From Alkalihalobacillus pseudalcaliphilus (lineage in GTDB: Bacteria; Bacillota; Bacilli; Bacillales; Bacillaceae_D), in assembly GCF_028610675.1 (NCBI RefSeq), contig NZ_JAQQWS010000001.1:558001-622000 (forward strand): DNA of 64,000 nucleotides, in the 5' to 3' direction. The notes under the pieces are model-generated. The model saw only the letters and a list, made by a program, of their open reading frames with translations. It was not told the DNA's origin and searched no databases. Made by a program: the position numbers and the translations under genes. Of the stretch, positions 51,186-58,840 are shown one piece after another (within the stretch, counting starts at the first letter, position 1; every line of letters begins with the position of its first letter).

Positions 51186-53066
51186 TCAATCCTTCGTTTC
51201 TTTTAAAATATCTAATAAAGCATCCTTTTGCTCACTTTGAACAAGTATATACATAAAATCATTAGCTTGAATTTCCGTACTTCCAGAAGGCGTCAACATT
51301 TCTTCTCCACGTTCAATCGCACTAACATTAATATGAGGAGGAAAGGAAATTTCAGAAAGTGACTTCCCAACAATCGCACTATTCTCCGATGTTTGGAAAT
51401 GAATCATTTCTGCGTTATTTCTCCCCATCGCTTTTAGCTCTCGTCTTAATTCTTCACGCCATTCCTCCGTTAATTCTGCTCTTAACTCATCATATGCTTC
51501 TTTTCTCATAATTTCTTTTAGTTCATCTGTTCTAATACGGCGTTTTCGATTCTTATCTGCATCTAAATCTCTAAACATCATCATTGTTACAGAAACAAGC
51601 ATTAATATGAGAATAAAAGCAAATGGCAAGGCAGCTGATATTGCAGCTGTTTGTAAGGCATCGAGACCACCATCACCACTTATTAATAACACCGAAGCGG
51701 TTCCTGCTATTAAAACGCCCCATAAAATCTTCAATTTAAAACTCGGATTTAACTTTCCTCCAGAGGTCATAGATCCAAGTACAAACGCTGCTGAATCGGC
51801 AGAAGTAACAAAGAAAATACCGACAACAATAATCGCAAGAATACTAGAAATTGTTGTTAAAGGCAATTGCTCTAACATGTAAAACAATGTTAACTCTACT
51901 TCAGATGTTGCAACATCGGCAAGTGGATAGGCTCCTGACATTTCAATATCTAATGCCGTTCCACCAAATGTAGTAAACCAAATGACTGCAAGAACTGTCG
52001 GAACTAATAACACACCAGCTATAAATTCACGAATCGATCTCCCTTTTGAAATCCTAGCAATAAATAAACCAACAAATGGGGACCAAGACATATGCCAAGC
52101 CCAAAAGAATATCGTATTTGCTCCTAACCACTCGCTTTCAATAAAAGGCGTCATTGTTAAAGACATATCAACGATATTAGCGACATATCCACCAAAGGTC
52201 GTAACCATACTTTCCAATAACGTGACAGATGAAGTAGCAAAGAAAACAAAGATTAATAATAGACCAGCTAAAACCAAATTCAAGTTTGTTAATCTTTTAA
52301 TTCCTTTATCAATCCCAACAACAGCTGAAAATAAAAATAAGAAAGTAATAATCACAATAACAGCTAATTGAACAGGAATACTGTTAGATAGTGGCGTAAG
52401 AAAAGAAATACCACCTGTAATTTGCATGGCACTAATTCCAAATGTTGTAGCGACACCCGCACAAGTTGAAATAACAGCAAGTAAGTCGATACCTTTACCC
52501 AGCCAACCGTTTACCTTATTACCTAAAAGCGGGTAAAAAGCTGAACTAATTAAGGCAGGACGATTTTTTCGATATTGAACATAGGCTAATGTTAAACCAA
52601 CGACTGAAAATGCTCCCCAAGCATGTAAACCCCAATGAAAGACACCATACCGCAAACCAACTTCTGCTGCTTCTGTTGTTCCTGGTGTAATACCAGGTGG
52701 TGTATCGAGATAATAAATAATTGGTTCCGCTACACCAAAGAACACAAAACCAACACCTAGTCCGGCAGCGAATAACATACCGACCCATGAAATAAAGGAA
52801 TGTTCAGGCTCGTCTTCTTCTTTACCTAATTTCAATTTCCCAAAAGGAGATAACGCAATCACAAAGCCGAATAAAACAAATAAACTGGCCAGTAACATAT
52901 AAAACCAACCGAAGTTCACAATGATCCAATCGAGCACTGTATTAAAGGTTTCTCCAAGATGTGTTGGTGAGATAATCCCCCATAGTACAAATAAAACAAT
53001 AATAAGTACGGAAGCGTATAACACAAATGCTGCTCCATTTTTTTCTGTAACTTGATTATCTTGCAT
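51186..53066 (-). CDS. BCCT family osmolyte transporter fused to a C-terminal RCK_C (TrkA-C) domain
   Basis: About 626 residues. Residues 10-500 are a complete twelve-helix BCCT transporter, with F-F-W-A-W-H-M-S-W-S-P-F-V-G-L-F-I-A-R-I-S-K-G-R, the family signature. A charged helical linker (about 500-550, many Arg/Glu) leads to an RCK_C domain in the last 75 residues: I-V-G-K-S-L-S-E-I-S-F, V-S-A-I-E-R-G-E-E-M-L-T-P-S-G, and A-N-D-F-M-Y-I-L-V. BCCT carriers import betaine, choline or similar solutes with Na+; RCK_C domains bind c-di-AMP in several Firmicute proteins. The fusion suggests ligand-gated osmolyte uptake. ATG at 53066 after AAAGGTG. Confidence 0.88.
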   Translation of the reverse strand: MQDNQVTEKNGAAFVLYASVLIIVLFVLWGIISPTHLGETFNTVLDWIIVNFGWFYMLLASLFVLFGFVIALSPFGKLKLGKEEDEPEHSFISWVGMLFAAGLGVGFVFFGVAEPIIYYLDTPPGITPGTTEAAEVGLRYGVFHWGLHAWGAFSVVGLTLAYVQYRKNRPALISSAFYPLLGNKVNGWLGKGIDLLAVISTCAGVATTFGISAMQITGGISFLTPLSNSIPVQLAVIVIITFLFLFSAVVGIDKGIKRLTNLNLVLAGLLLIFVFFATSSVTLLESMVTTFGGYVANIVDMSLTMTPFIESEWLGANTIFFWAWHMSWSPFVGLFIARISKGRSIREFIAGVLLVPTVLAVIWFTTFGGTALDIEMSGAYPLADVATSEVELTLFYMLEQLPLTTISSILAIIVVGIFFVTSADSAAFVLGSMTSGGKLNPSFKLKILWGVLIAGTASVLLISGDGGLDALQTAAISAALPFAFILILMLVSVTMMMFRDLDADKNRKRRIRTDELKEIMRKEAYDELRAELTEEWREELRRELKAMGRNNAEMIHFQTSENSAIVGKSLSEISFPPHINVSAIERGEEMLTPSGSTEIQANDFMYILVQSEQKDALLDILKETKD

Positions 53067-53205
53067 AAGCCTCAACACCTTTTACTCTATTCCCAACTTT
53101 TGCATGAAGGGTACAAAGAATTTTTCCCTTTAAACGTTCAATATAAACAGGAATAAGGGAATTTATTGTATGGATGTTTGAAATAGATAATTGGTAATGA
53201 GACTT

Positions 53206-53400
53206 TTTGTATGAAAGTTGCTTAATGCTCATGTGTTCTTCTTCGAAGATCGCTCCGGGAATGGGGGGCACGCACCCTCCGGCGGGCGCTGAGCTAAACG
53301 GCTACACCGCTGGATCTCAGCCTGCCCTCTCCTCCTGCAGGAGTCGGCCTCCCCATTCCCTCCGCTCGGGTTGTTGCAGGCTTCTTGGCTTGTACACTAC
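53206..53400 (+). repeat. GC-rich palindromic intergenic element, copy B
   Basis: Starts TTTGTATGAAAGTT (53206-53219), then TTCTTCTTCGAAGATCGCTC, CGGGAATGGGGGGCACGCAC, CCTCCGGCGGGC, CTCCTGCAGGAGTCGGCCTC and TCCGCTCGGGTTG. Same order as the minus strand of 29190-29390, about 24 kb away in inverse orientation. Confidence 0.8.
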
Positions 53401-53409
53401 TCATACATA

Positions 53410-53580
53410 TAAATGCTAATCTAGGAATGTTCAAAAACGATTTTTTAACAATGTCCACTTTTAGGTGAGTAAAAGTAGTGTTAAGTTGTAAGGAAAAGTG
53501 AGGAAGTAACAACATAAGCCAAGCAAAAGCCGTGCTATGTTGTAGGAAAAGCGAGGAAGTAACAACATAACATACAAAAA
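53410..53580 (-). repeat. Hairpin-forming dispersed repeat, copy B
   Basis: Inverse of 33131-33264: AAATGCTAATCTAGGAATGT, TCAAAAACGAT, CACTTTTAGGTG, then two partial copies of a GAGGAAGTAACAACATA segment (53501-53517 and 53555-53571), so one hairpin unit is duplicated here. Confidence 0.72.
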
Positions 53581-53640
53581 TAAATGAATGAAAAGTAATA
53601 AAAGCTAATTAACCAAGAAGCAAAGGCATATGAACAAAAT

Positions 53641-53725
53641 GCCACCAGTTGAAGGCGAACGCTACTTTCATGTTTGTTGGTGGCGATGTGAATCGGGCTT
53701 CTGTTATTTAGCTTTTGTGAAAGTT
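53641..53725 (+). repeat. Fragment of the dispersed repeat, copy 6
   Basis: GCCACCAGTTGAAGGCGAAC and TTTGTTGGTGGCGATGTGAA, ending TTTTGTGAAAGTT, correspond to 27463-27531 and 16230-16318. Confidence 0.7.
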
Positions 53726-53756
53726 CATTAAGGACGATAGCCTGCGTTTTAATCAT

Positions 53757-54130
53757 GATTCGGTGTTTGCTCGGGCTTCCTCTCGACTTTTCAGCACGCA
53801 ACCCCGTGATTCAGCGTTTGCTCGGGCTTCCTCTCGACTTTTCAGCTCGCAACCCCGTGATTCAGCGTTTGCTCGGGCTTTCTCTCGACTTTTCAGCACG
53901 CAACCCCGTGATTCAGCGTTTGCTCGGGATTTCTCTCTCTTTTTCCACCTGCAACCCCGCGATTCGGCGTTTGCTCGGGCTTCCTCTCTCTTTTTCCACC
54001 TGCAACCCCGTGATTCAGCGTTTGTTCGGGCGTTCTTCCTCTTTTCCGGCCTGCAACCCCGCGGTTCAGCGTTTGCTCGGGCTTCTTCTCTCTTTTTCTA
54101 TCCGGCAACCCCGCGATTCAGCGTTTGCTC
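53757..54130. repeat. 51-bp tandem repeat array (minisatellite), seven copies plus a part
   Basis: Units begin at 53757, 53808, 53859, 53910, 53961, 54012 and 54063 (51 bp each; the seventh is 52), with a partial eighth at 54115. Constant parts are GATTCAGCGTTTGCTCGGGC at the start and GCAACCCCG near the end; the middle varies between CGACTTTTCAGC and CTTTTTCCACC types. As 51 is a multiple of three, several frames stay open through the array (for example 53755-54210), but no ribosome site or codon bias supports a protein. Confidence 0.9.
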
Positions 54131-54147
54131 AATCTGACTCTCCTCAC

Positions 54148-55470
54148 CTAAATCAACGCATCTCTTTTTTCTACATCTGTCTTACTAATTTCTGGTACAG
54201 GGATGGATAGTCCGTATTTCTCTGGATAAATGGATTTGATTATCGATGGACGTATTAGGAATACCGTTAATAGGATTACACATACACCTGAACTAATTAA
54301 TACCCAAAACGGACCGACTTGGTCATATAACATGCCATATATGATTACGCTAATAGGCATCAAAGCCTGGGCGATCGTTTCTAAAATTCCGAAAACTCTT
54401 CCCTTTAAATCTTCATCGATCATCTTTTGCATCATCACGCCAATTGGTGTATTTGTATACGTTAAGGCAAAACCAATTGATAAGGCTAATAAACTATAAT
54501 AGGAAACCTGAAGCCAATAAGGAAATACCATCATTAAAGGGAGAACCATTAATATAATGAGGAGTCCATAGCTGATTATACCAAATTTCACGCTGATTAG
54601 AGGAAATTGCACTTCTTTTCTGAACATAAAATATAAAGCCCCAACCAATAGTCCACCTGCAAAAATTCCTTCAATCATGCCGAAGTGGGCAGCATTAATT
54701 TGTAATTGTTCAATGAGTAGATAAGGTAAACCTATCGTCAAGCTTGCGGCAAAGAAATTGATAAATATCGCAACAGTAAAAATGATTTTCAGCACTCTTT
54801 GATTCATCACATATTTGATACCGGCACCCATGCCTTGCCAAAAAGATTCTTTTTCTGTAATTTGATTCTCATTTTGGACCTCAAATAAGCGAAAATTCAT
54901 TGTTGCTTCTAATATGACCGCGACAATAAAAGCAGCAATAAATATGGTAAGGAAGGCTTCAATCGGTGCAAAAGCGAATAACATTCCCCCTACTACAGGT
55001 CCTCCAATCGCCGAAATGGAAACAGACATTTGATTGAGTGACATCGCTTTTTGAATCCTCTCTCTATCTATTAATCTCGTAATGGATGATGTAAACGTAA
55101 TCCCGGTAAACATAGAAGAAATGGTTAACAATACAGTCGTTATGTAAATAGCTAATAATGAAATTCCATACCAAATACTATACATAAGTAAACCAATCAC
55201 TATGAGCAAAGAGCTTAATTGTGAAATGATAATAAGGGCTTTTTTCGAGTAACGGTCAGCCATATAACCAACAAAGGGTGCCAGGATCGTTCTTGGTAAC
55301 ACAGAGCACAACATATTGACAGCAAAATTCATCGCCGAACCTGTCAAAGTCAAAATATAAAGACTAATCCCAAACACATAAATGCTATTTCCAAATGTTG
55401 AGATGAGCTTACTAAAACCAAACGTCCATAGATGATAAGTAGCTCGACGGATTTTTTGTTCTTCATTCAT
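54148..55470 (-). CDS. MFS transporter, drug-efflux-like
   Basis: About 440 residues, twelve membrane helices. G-Y-M-A-D-R-Y-S-K-K between helices 2 and 3 is the MFS loop motif; N-M-L-C-S-V-L-P-R-T-I-L-A-P-F matches the MFS_3 (macrolide-efflux-like) type. Substrate unknown. The ATG at 55470 follows GGGAGTGATT. It faces a PlcR-like regulator at 55645 and its promoter region carries three AGTTTAAT-type palindromes, so that regulator probably represses or activates it. The 51-bp array lies 18 bp beyond its stop. Confidence 0.85.
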   Translation of the reverse strand: MNEEQKIRRATYHLWTFGFSKLISTFGNSIYVFGISLYILTLTGSAMNFAVNMLCSVLPRTILAPFVGYMADRYSKKALIIISQLSSLLIVIGLLMYSIWYGISLLAIYITTVLLTISSMFTGITFTSSITRLIDRERIQKAMSLNQMSVSISAIGGPVVGGMLFAFAPIEAFLTIFIAAFIVAVILEATMNFRLFEVQNENQITEKESFWQGMGAGIKYVMNQRVLKIIFTVAIFINFFAASLTIGLPYLLIEQLQINAAHFGMIEGIFAGGLLVGALYFMFRKEVQFPLISVKFGIISYGLLIILMVLPLMMVFPYWLQVSYYSLLALSIGFALTYTNTPIGVMMQKMIDEDLKGRVFGILETIAQALMPISVIIYGMLYDQVGPFWVLISSGVCVILLTVFLIRPSIIKSIYPEKYGLSIPVPEISKTDVEKRDALI

Positions 55471-55487
55471 ATACAATCACTCCCTAT

Positions 55488-55506
55488 AGTTTAATATAAT
55501 TAAACT
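55488..55506. promoter_or_regulatory. Operator-like palindrome 1 between MFS and regulator genes
   Basis: AGTTTAATATAATTAAACT is a perfect palindrome around ATA (19 bp). It lies 18 bp before the MFS start. Confidence 0.65.
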
Positions 55507-55524
55507 TTTTAATTAAATTAAACT
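55506..55524. promoter_or_regulatory. Operator-like palindrome 2
   Basis: TTTTTAATTAAATTAAACT keeps the right half-site ATTAAACT and differs at two bases in the left. It abuts site 1 and is followed by TATCA, as is site 3. Confidence 0.5.
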
Positions 55525-55554
55525 TATCATATTCCCTCTTCACATTCAAGCAAA

Positions 55555-55573
55555 AGTTTAATAAAATTGAACT
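55555..55573. promoter_or_regulatory. Operator-like palindrome 3, close to the regulator gene
   Basis: AGTTTAATAAAATTGAACT, one mismatch from a perfect dyad, followed by TATCA. It lies about 72 bp before the regulator start, a position for self-control. Confidence 0.6.
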
Positions 55574-55644
55574 TATCAGTTATGCTATCAGCTTACTTAC
55601 GAAAACGAGTGGTTAAAGTTTCAATTTATGGAAGGAATGGTTTA

Positions 55645-56871
55645 ATGAGCTCTACTCTCGGAAGTCGAATTCGTCAAATACGAAAGCATCAAAAGAAAAC
55701 ACTTACAGATATCGCTGGTAACCATTTAACAAAGGGAATGCTAAGTTTGATTGAAAATGATAAAGCACAACCTTCGATGGACAGCTTACACCATATCGCA
55801 AAAGTACTTGGAGTCGAGATTAATACTTTATTAGAAGAACACTCCATTTATGATTTACGAAAAATGATTTTAAATGCACATGAACTCTATAAGAATCGGG
55901 CTTTTAATGAGGTCATTCAACTACTTGAACCTTATTTAAGTGTGGAAAAAGTCCATTCCTATGAACTTGCTACGCTGGCAACTGTTTATGCCAAATCTCT
56001 TTATATGGAAAAAGACAAAGGGTGGCAGGATTATTTACAACTTGCTGAAAGCTATTTTCAATCGATGCATTTATATAATGAGATTGCCCCACTCGATTTA
56101 TTTAAAATTGCTATTTTTATGTGGGAGAAGAAATATGATCAATCGTTAGCTTACTTACGTGAGAAAAGACAAGAATATGAAGATGCTCATATCGAACTAG
56201 ACATTATTCATGAGTTAGGCTTTCGTTATCATGAAGTTGGCTGTTTAATCTTTGTAGGAGAGATTGAGGAAGCGCTCAGTAAAGTCGATGAGAATATCAT
56301 ATATCAAACGAAACATAAGCATTTCTATCGAATGGATGAATATTATCGTATTGCAATTATCTTTTCAATGATTGATCAACAAGAAGAGCGCATGATTCAC
56401 TATTTAACCAAATTAGATTTGTTATGTGACCTTTTTGAAGACAAAAATATGATAGGTTTTAGTCTTTTTTTGAAAGCCCATATTTACAACGAGTATTATC
56501 ACGATTACACAAAAGCCCTCACCTTTACTGACGAACTACAAAAGCTCTTTGATGACGATGTTCTGTATATTGAAGAATTAGAGACTGGTAAAGCGTTGTA
56601 CGGGCTTGGTCAATATGAGAAAGCATTACTTTCTTTTAAAGACTTAGAGCAAAAAGATTTAGGCAGTTTATTAGAACTCGATCAATCACTGTTAGTACCA
56701 AGATATTCTTACCAAGCATTATGTTATGAGAAGCTTGGTGACCATACAAAGGCAGTAACTCTTGCTAAAAAAGCTCAGGTGGAAATGAAAAAACTTATTA
56801 AACCAATCGAGTACTACAACCGCTTTGTAAACGAAACATATAAACAACTTACCGAACAAAAAAAGGCATAA
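55645..56871 (+). CDS. XRE-TPR transcription regulator (PlcR/PapR- or Rgg-like)
   Basis: 408 residues. N-terminal XRE helix-turn-helix: G-S-R-I-R-Q-I-R-K-H-Q-K-K-T-L-T-D-I-A and L-S-L-I-E-N-D-K-A-Q-P-S-M-D-S-L-H-H-I-A-K-V-L-G. From residue 80 on, helical TPR-like repeats, the layout of PlcR-type regulators that can bind a signalling peptide. No propeptide gene was seen next to it. The ATG at 55645 follows GGAAGGA; an upstream Met at 55567 has no ribosome site. Divergent from the MFS gene with three shared palindromes between. Confidence 0.85.
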   Translation: MSSTLGSRIRQIRKHQKKTLTDIAGNHLTKGMLSLIENDKAQPSMDSLHHIAKVLGVEINTLLEEHSIYDLRKMILNAHELYKNRAFNEVIQLLEPYLSVEKVHSYELATLATVYAKSLYMEKDKGWQDYLQLAESYFQSMHLYNEIAPLDLFKIAIFMWEKKYDQSLAYLREKRQEYEDAHIELDIIHELGFRYHEVGCLIFVGEIEEALSKVDENIIYQTKHKHFYRMDEYYRIAIIFSMIDQQEERMIHYLTKLDLLCDLFEDKNMIGFSLFLKAHIYNEYYHDYTKALTFTDELQKLFDDDVLYIEELETGKALYGLGQYEKALLSFKDLEQKDLGSLLELDQSLLVPRYSYQALCYEKLGDHTKAVTLAKKAQVEMKKLIKPIEYYNRFVNETYKQLTEQKKA

Positions 56872-56886
56872 TTTCATGCCTTTTTT
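56859..56886. terminator. Bidirectional terminator
   Basis: AAAAAAGGCAT and ATGCCTTTTTT around AATTTC. It overlaps the last codons of the regulator gene and lies 6 bp after the YkuD stop on the other strand, so it serves both. Confidence 0.88.
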
Positions 56887-56891
56887 ATCGG

Positions 56892-57395
56892 TTAATGTCC
56901 GATGATAACACGTGTTCCAATTGGTACCATACTCGCTAATTCTTCTACATCATGATTATGCATTCGTATACACCCATGTGAAACGGAATGGCCGATTGAG
57001 CTTGGGTTGTTCGTACCATGAATACCATAGCCTTGTTTGGATAATGACATCCACATCGTACCATATGGTCCACCCGGGTTAGGAGCTTTATTAAGAATGA
57101 TAAATTGACCTGTCGGGGTTCGTGTCAACATTTTCCCAACAGCGATCGGGTATTCTTTCACTAAAGAACCATGTTGAAATAAAGATAGTCGATGATTCGT
57201 CAAAGACACTTTGATCTCATATGGTAATGTTGTAGGATCTGGAAATCCCGGTATGACAAGTGCTTGACCAATCGTTAAATAATTGGGATTGATTCCAGAA
57301 TTAGCTTGTATAATGTTTTCTAGAGGTGTTCGATAATCTAAAGAAATTTGCCATAAGGTCTCTCCTGGCTTTACGAGATGATGATACATAGCCAT
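56892..57395 (-). CDS. ykuD: L,D-transpeptidase YkuD with LysM domain
   Basis: 167 residues, matching B. subtilis YkuD in length and order. LysM at residues 5-50 (Y-H-L-V-K-P-G-E-T-L-W-Q-I-S; Y-L-T-I-G-Q-A-L-V-I-P) binds peptidoglycan. The catalytic domain ends with H-G-T-N-N-P-S-S-I-G and S-H-G-C-I-R-M, with the active-site Cys and His. It makes or exchanges 3-3 crosslinks in the cell or spore wall. No signal peptide, as in YkuD. GGGAGG precedes the ATG. Confidence 0.94.
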   Translation of the reverse strand: MAMYHHLVKPGETLWQISLDYRTPLENIIQANSGINPNYLTIGQALVIPGFPDPTTLPYEIKVSLTNHRLSLFQHGSLVKEYPIAVGKMLTRTPTGQFIILNKAPNPGGPYGTMWMSLSKQGYGIHGTNNPSSIGHSVSHGCIRMHNHDVEELASMVPIGTRVIIGH

Positions 57396-57476
57396 GCAAC
57401 CTCCCTACAATGATTACTATGCACCTTATCATATGTAAATCGCAGAGTTTTTGTGCCCATATAGATGCGGGGCTCA

Positions 57477-58715
57477 TTATTTCAACTGATAAAAAGTGGT
57501 CCGAATGAGACTTACAAAGATAGCCAAAATGATACAAGCTGTCATCATAAATAAGGTTTGAACTTGAAACCACTCTACCCATAAGCCCCCGAGTAAAAAA
57601 CCGATCGGCATAGCGAGTTTCATTAAAGTGGATGAGGTACCAGCTACCCTTCCTAACAAATGATTAGGCGTAAACTCTTGTCGAATCGCCAAATAATTGA
57701 TGTTAATAATGGTCACCGCAAAAGTGCGTAACATGAGCGTAATACCTATAAACCACCAGATTTGAGCAAATAATAATAATATAAAACCTGTCACATCAAT
57801 CAATAAAGCATAGGTGAACATTTTACCTCTTGGAAGAAATGTTGCTACTTTCTTAATCAAAACAGCTCCAACTAATCCACCAATGGCGCCTAAACTCATC
57901 ATATATCCAACTTCTACCTCAGTCGTACCTAACGTGTCTACAGCAAAAAAGATTAAAACTCCCATTGTCATACTTGAAGCTAAATTTATAAAGAGAATCG
58001 CGATCGTTGGTGTTAGTAATGTTTTATTTGCAAATAGCTCTTTAAGGCCCTCCAATAGGTCCTTCCAGAAAGAAAAGGTGCTTTGTTGTCTCGGGCGCTC
58101 AGATACCTTCATATTTAATATAAAAAAACCCATCAATAACACGAGCAATAATTGAACAAAAAATAAGCCAGTGAAGCTTGAAAGGACCAAAAATATGCCG
58201 ACAACACCTGGTCCAATCATACTAATAAATGTACTCGTAAAACTCAATTTTGCATTGGCTTCAGTTAAAAACCGTTTATCCATCAATTGTGGGATAATAG
58301 AGTGTAAGGCGTTTCCATAAAAATAACCAGAACTCGCAAAAAGAAAGCCTAATAAAAATAAAGACCACAGCTGCAATTGACCCGTAAATAGCGAAAAGGT
58401 GATTAATCCGATAGCAAATCCTTTTAAAATAATCGCCCAGCTCATAATTAATTTTCTCTTAAACCTGTCGACGATGACCCCAGCAATCATTCCTAAAAAA
58501 ACATTTGGAAGTATTTCCATCACTCTCATTCCACTCATAGCCAATGCACTTTGAGACATTGAATAAATGAGAAGTGGCATCACAATATTATATATTTGAA
58601 ATCCAATTCCAGATGAAATTTGACTGGCCCATAATAAGAGGAAATTTTTATTTCTCCATAAAGTAGGCTCACTACCATTAATCAACACACGATTCTCTAG
58701 CTGTTTGACCCCCAT
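57477..58715 (-). CDS. MFS transporter, exporter type
   Basis: 412 residues, twelve membrane helices, with L-L-W-A-S-Q-I-S-S-G-I-G at the start and G-V-I-V-D-R-F-K-R-K as the inter-helix 2/3 loop motif. Related to macrolide/enterobactin exporter types; substrate unknown. GGGAGTGA precedes the ATG. Divergent from an SgrR-like regulator, an arrangement seen with other SgrR-type proteins and sugar or peptide exporters, suggesting that regulator controls it. Confidence 0.85.
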   Translation of the reverse strand: MGVKQLENRVLINGSEPTLWRNKNFLLLWASQISSGIGFQIYNIVMPLLIYSMSQSALAMSGMRVMEILPNVFLGMIAGVIVDRFKRKLIMSWAIILKGFAIGLITFSLFTGQLQLWSLFLLGFLFASSGYFYGNALHSIIPQLMDKRFLTEANAKLSFTSTFISMIGPGVVGIFLVLSSFTGLFFVQLLLVLLMGFFILNMKVSERPRQQSTFSFWKDLLEGLKELFANKTLLTPTIAILFINLASSMTMGVLIFFAVDTLGTTEVEVGYMMSLGAIGGLVGAVLIKKVATFLPRGKMFTYALLIDVTGFILLLFAQIWWFIGITLMLRTFAVTIININYLAIRQEFTPNHLLGRVAGTSSTLMKLAMPIGFLLGGLWVEWFQVQTLFMMTACIILAIFVSLIRTTFYQLK

Positions 58716-58840
58716 TAATATGTCACTCCCTTATTTTTTCTTTCTATTCTCACTATTTCATGATACAAATAAAAAAGAGGAAGAAAAAGAGCATAAATTA
58801 AGCAGAAAAAATATCACCTTTTCTTTGTGGAGGTACAACT

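Larger units (their letters stand above)
53067..54147. other. Over 1 kb of repeats between the BCCT and MFS genes
   Basis: In order: GC-rich palindromic element (53206-53400), hairpin repeat (53410-53580), a fragment of the dispersed repeat (53641-53725), and the 51-bp tandem array (53757-54130). All long frames here are by-products of the repeats. Confidence 0.75.

Noticed and set aside
51982..52371. 129-codon plus-strand frame inside the BCCT-RCK gene
   Set aside because: Antisense shadow; the opposite strand has full BCCT signature.
53755..54210. 151-codon frame and two others through the 51-bp repeats
   Set aside because: Explained by a unit length divisible by three; no ribosome site and three frames equally open.
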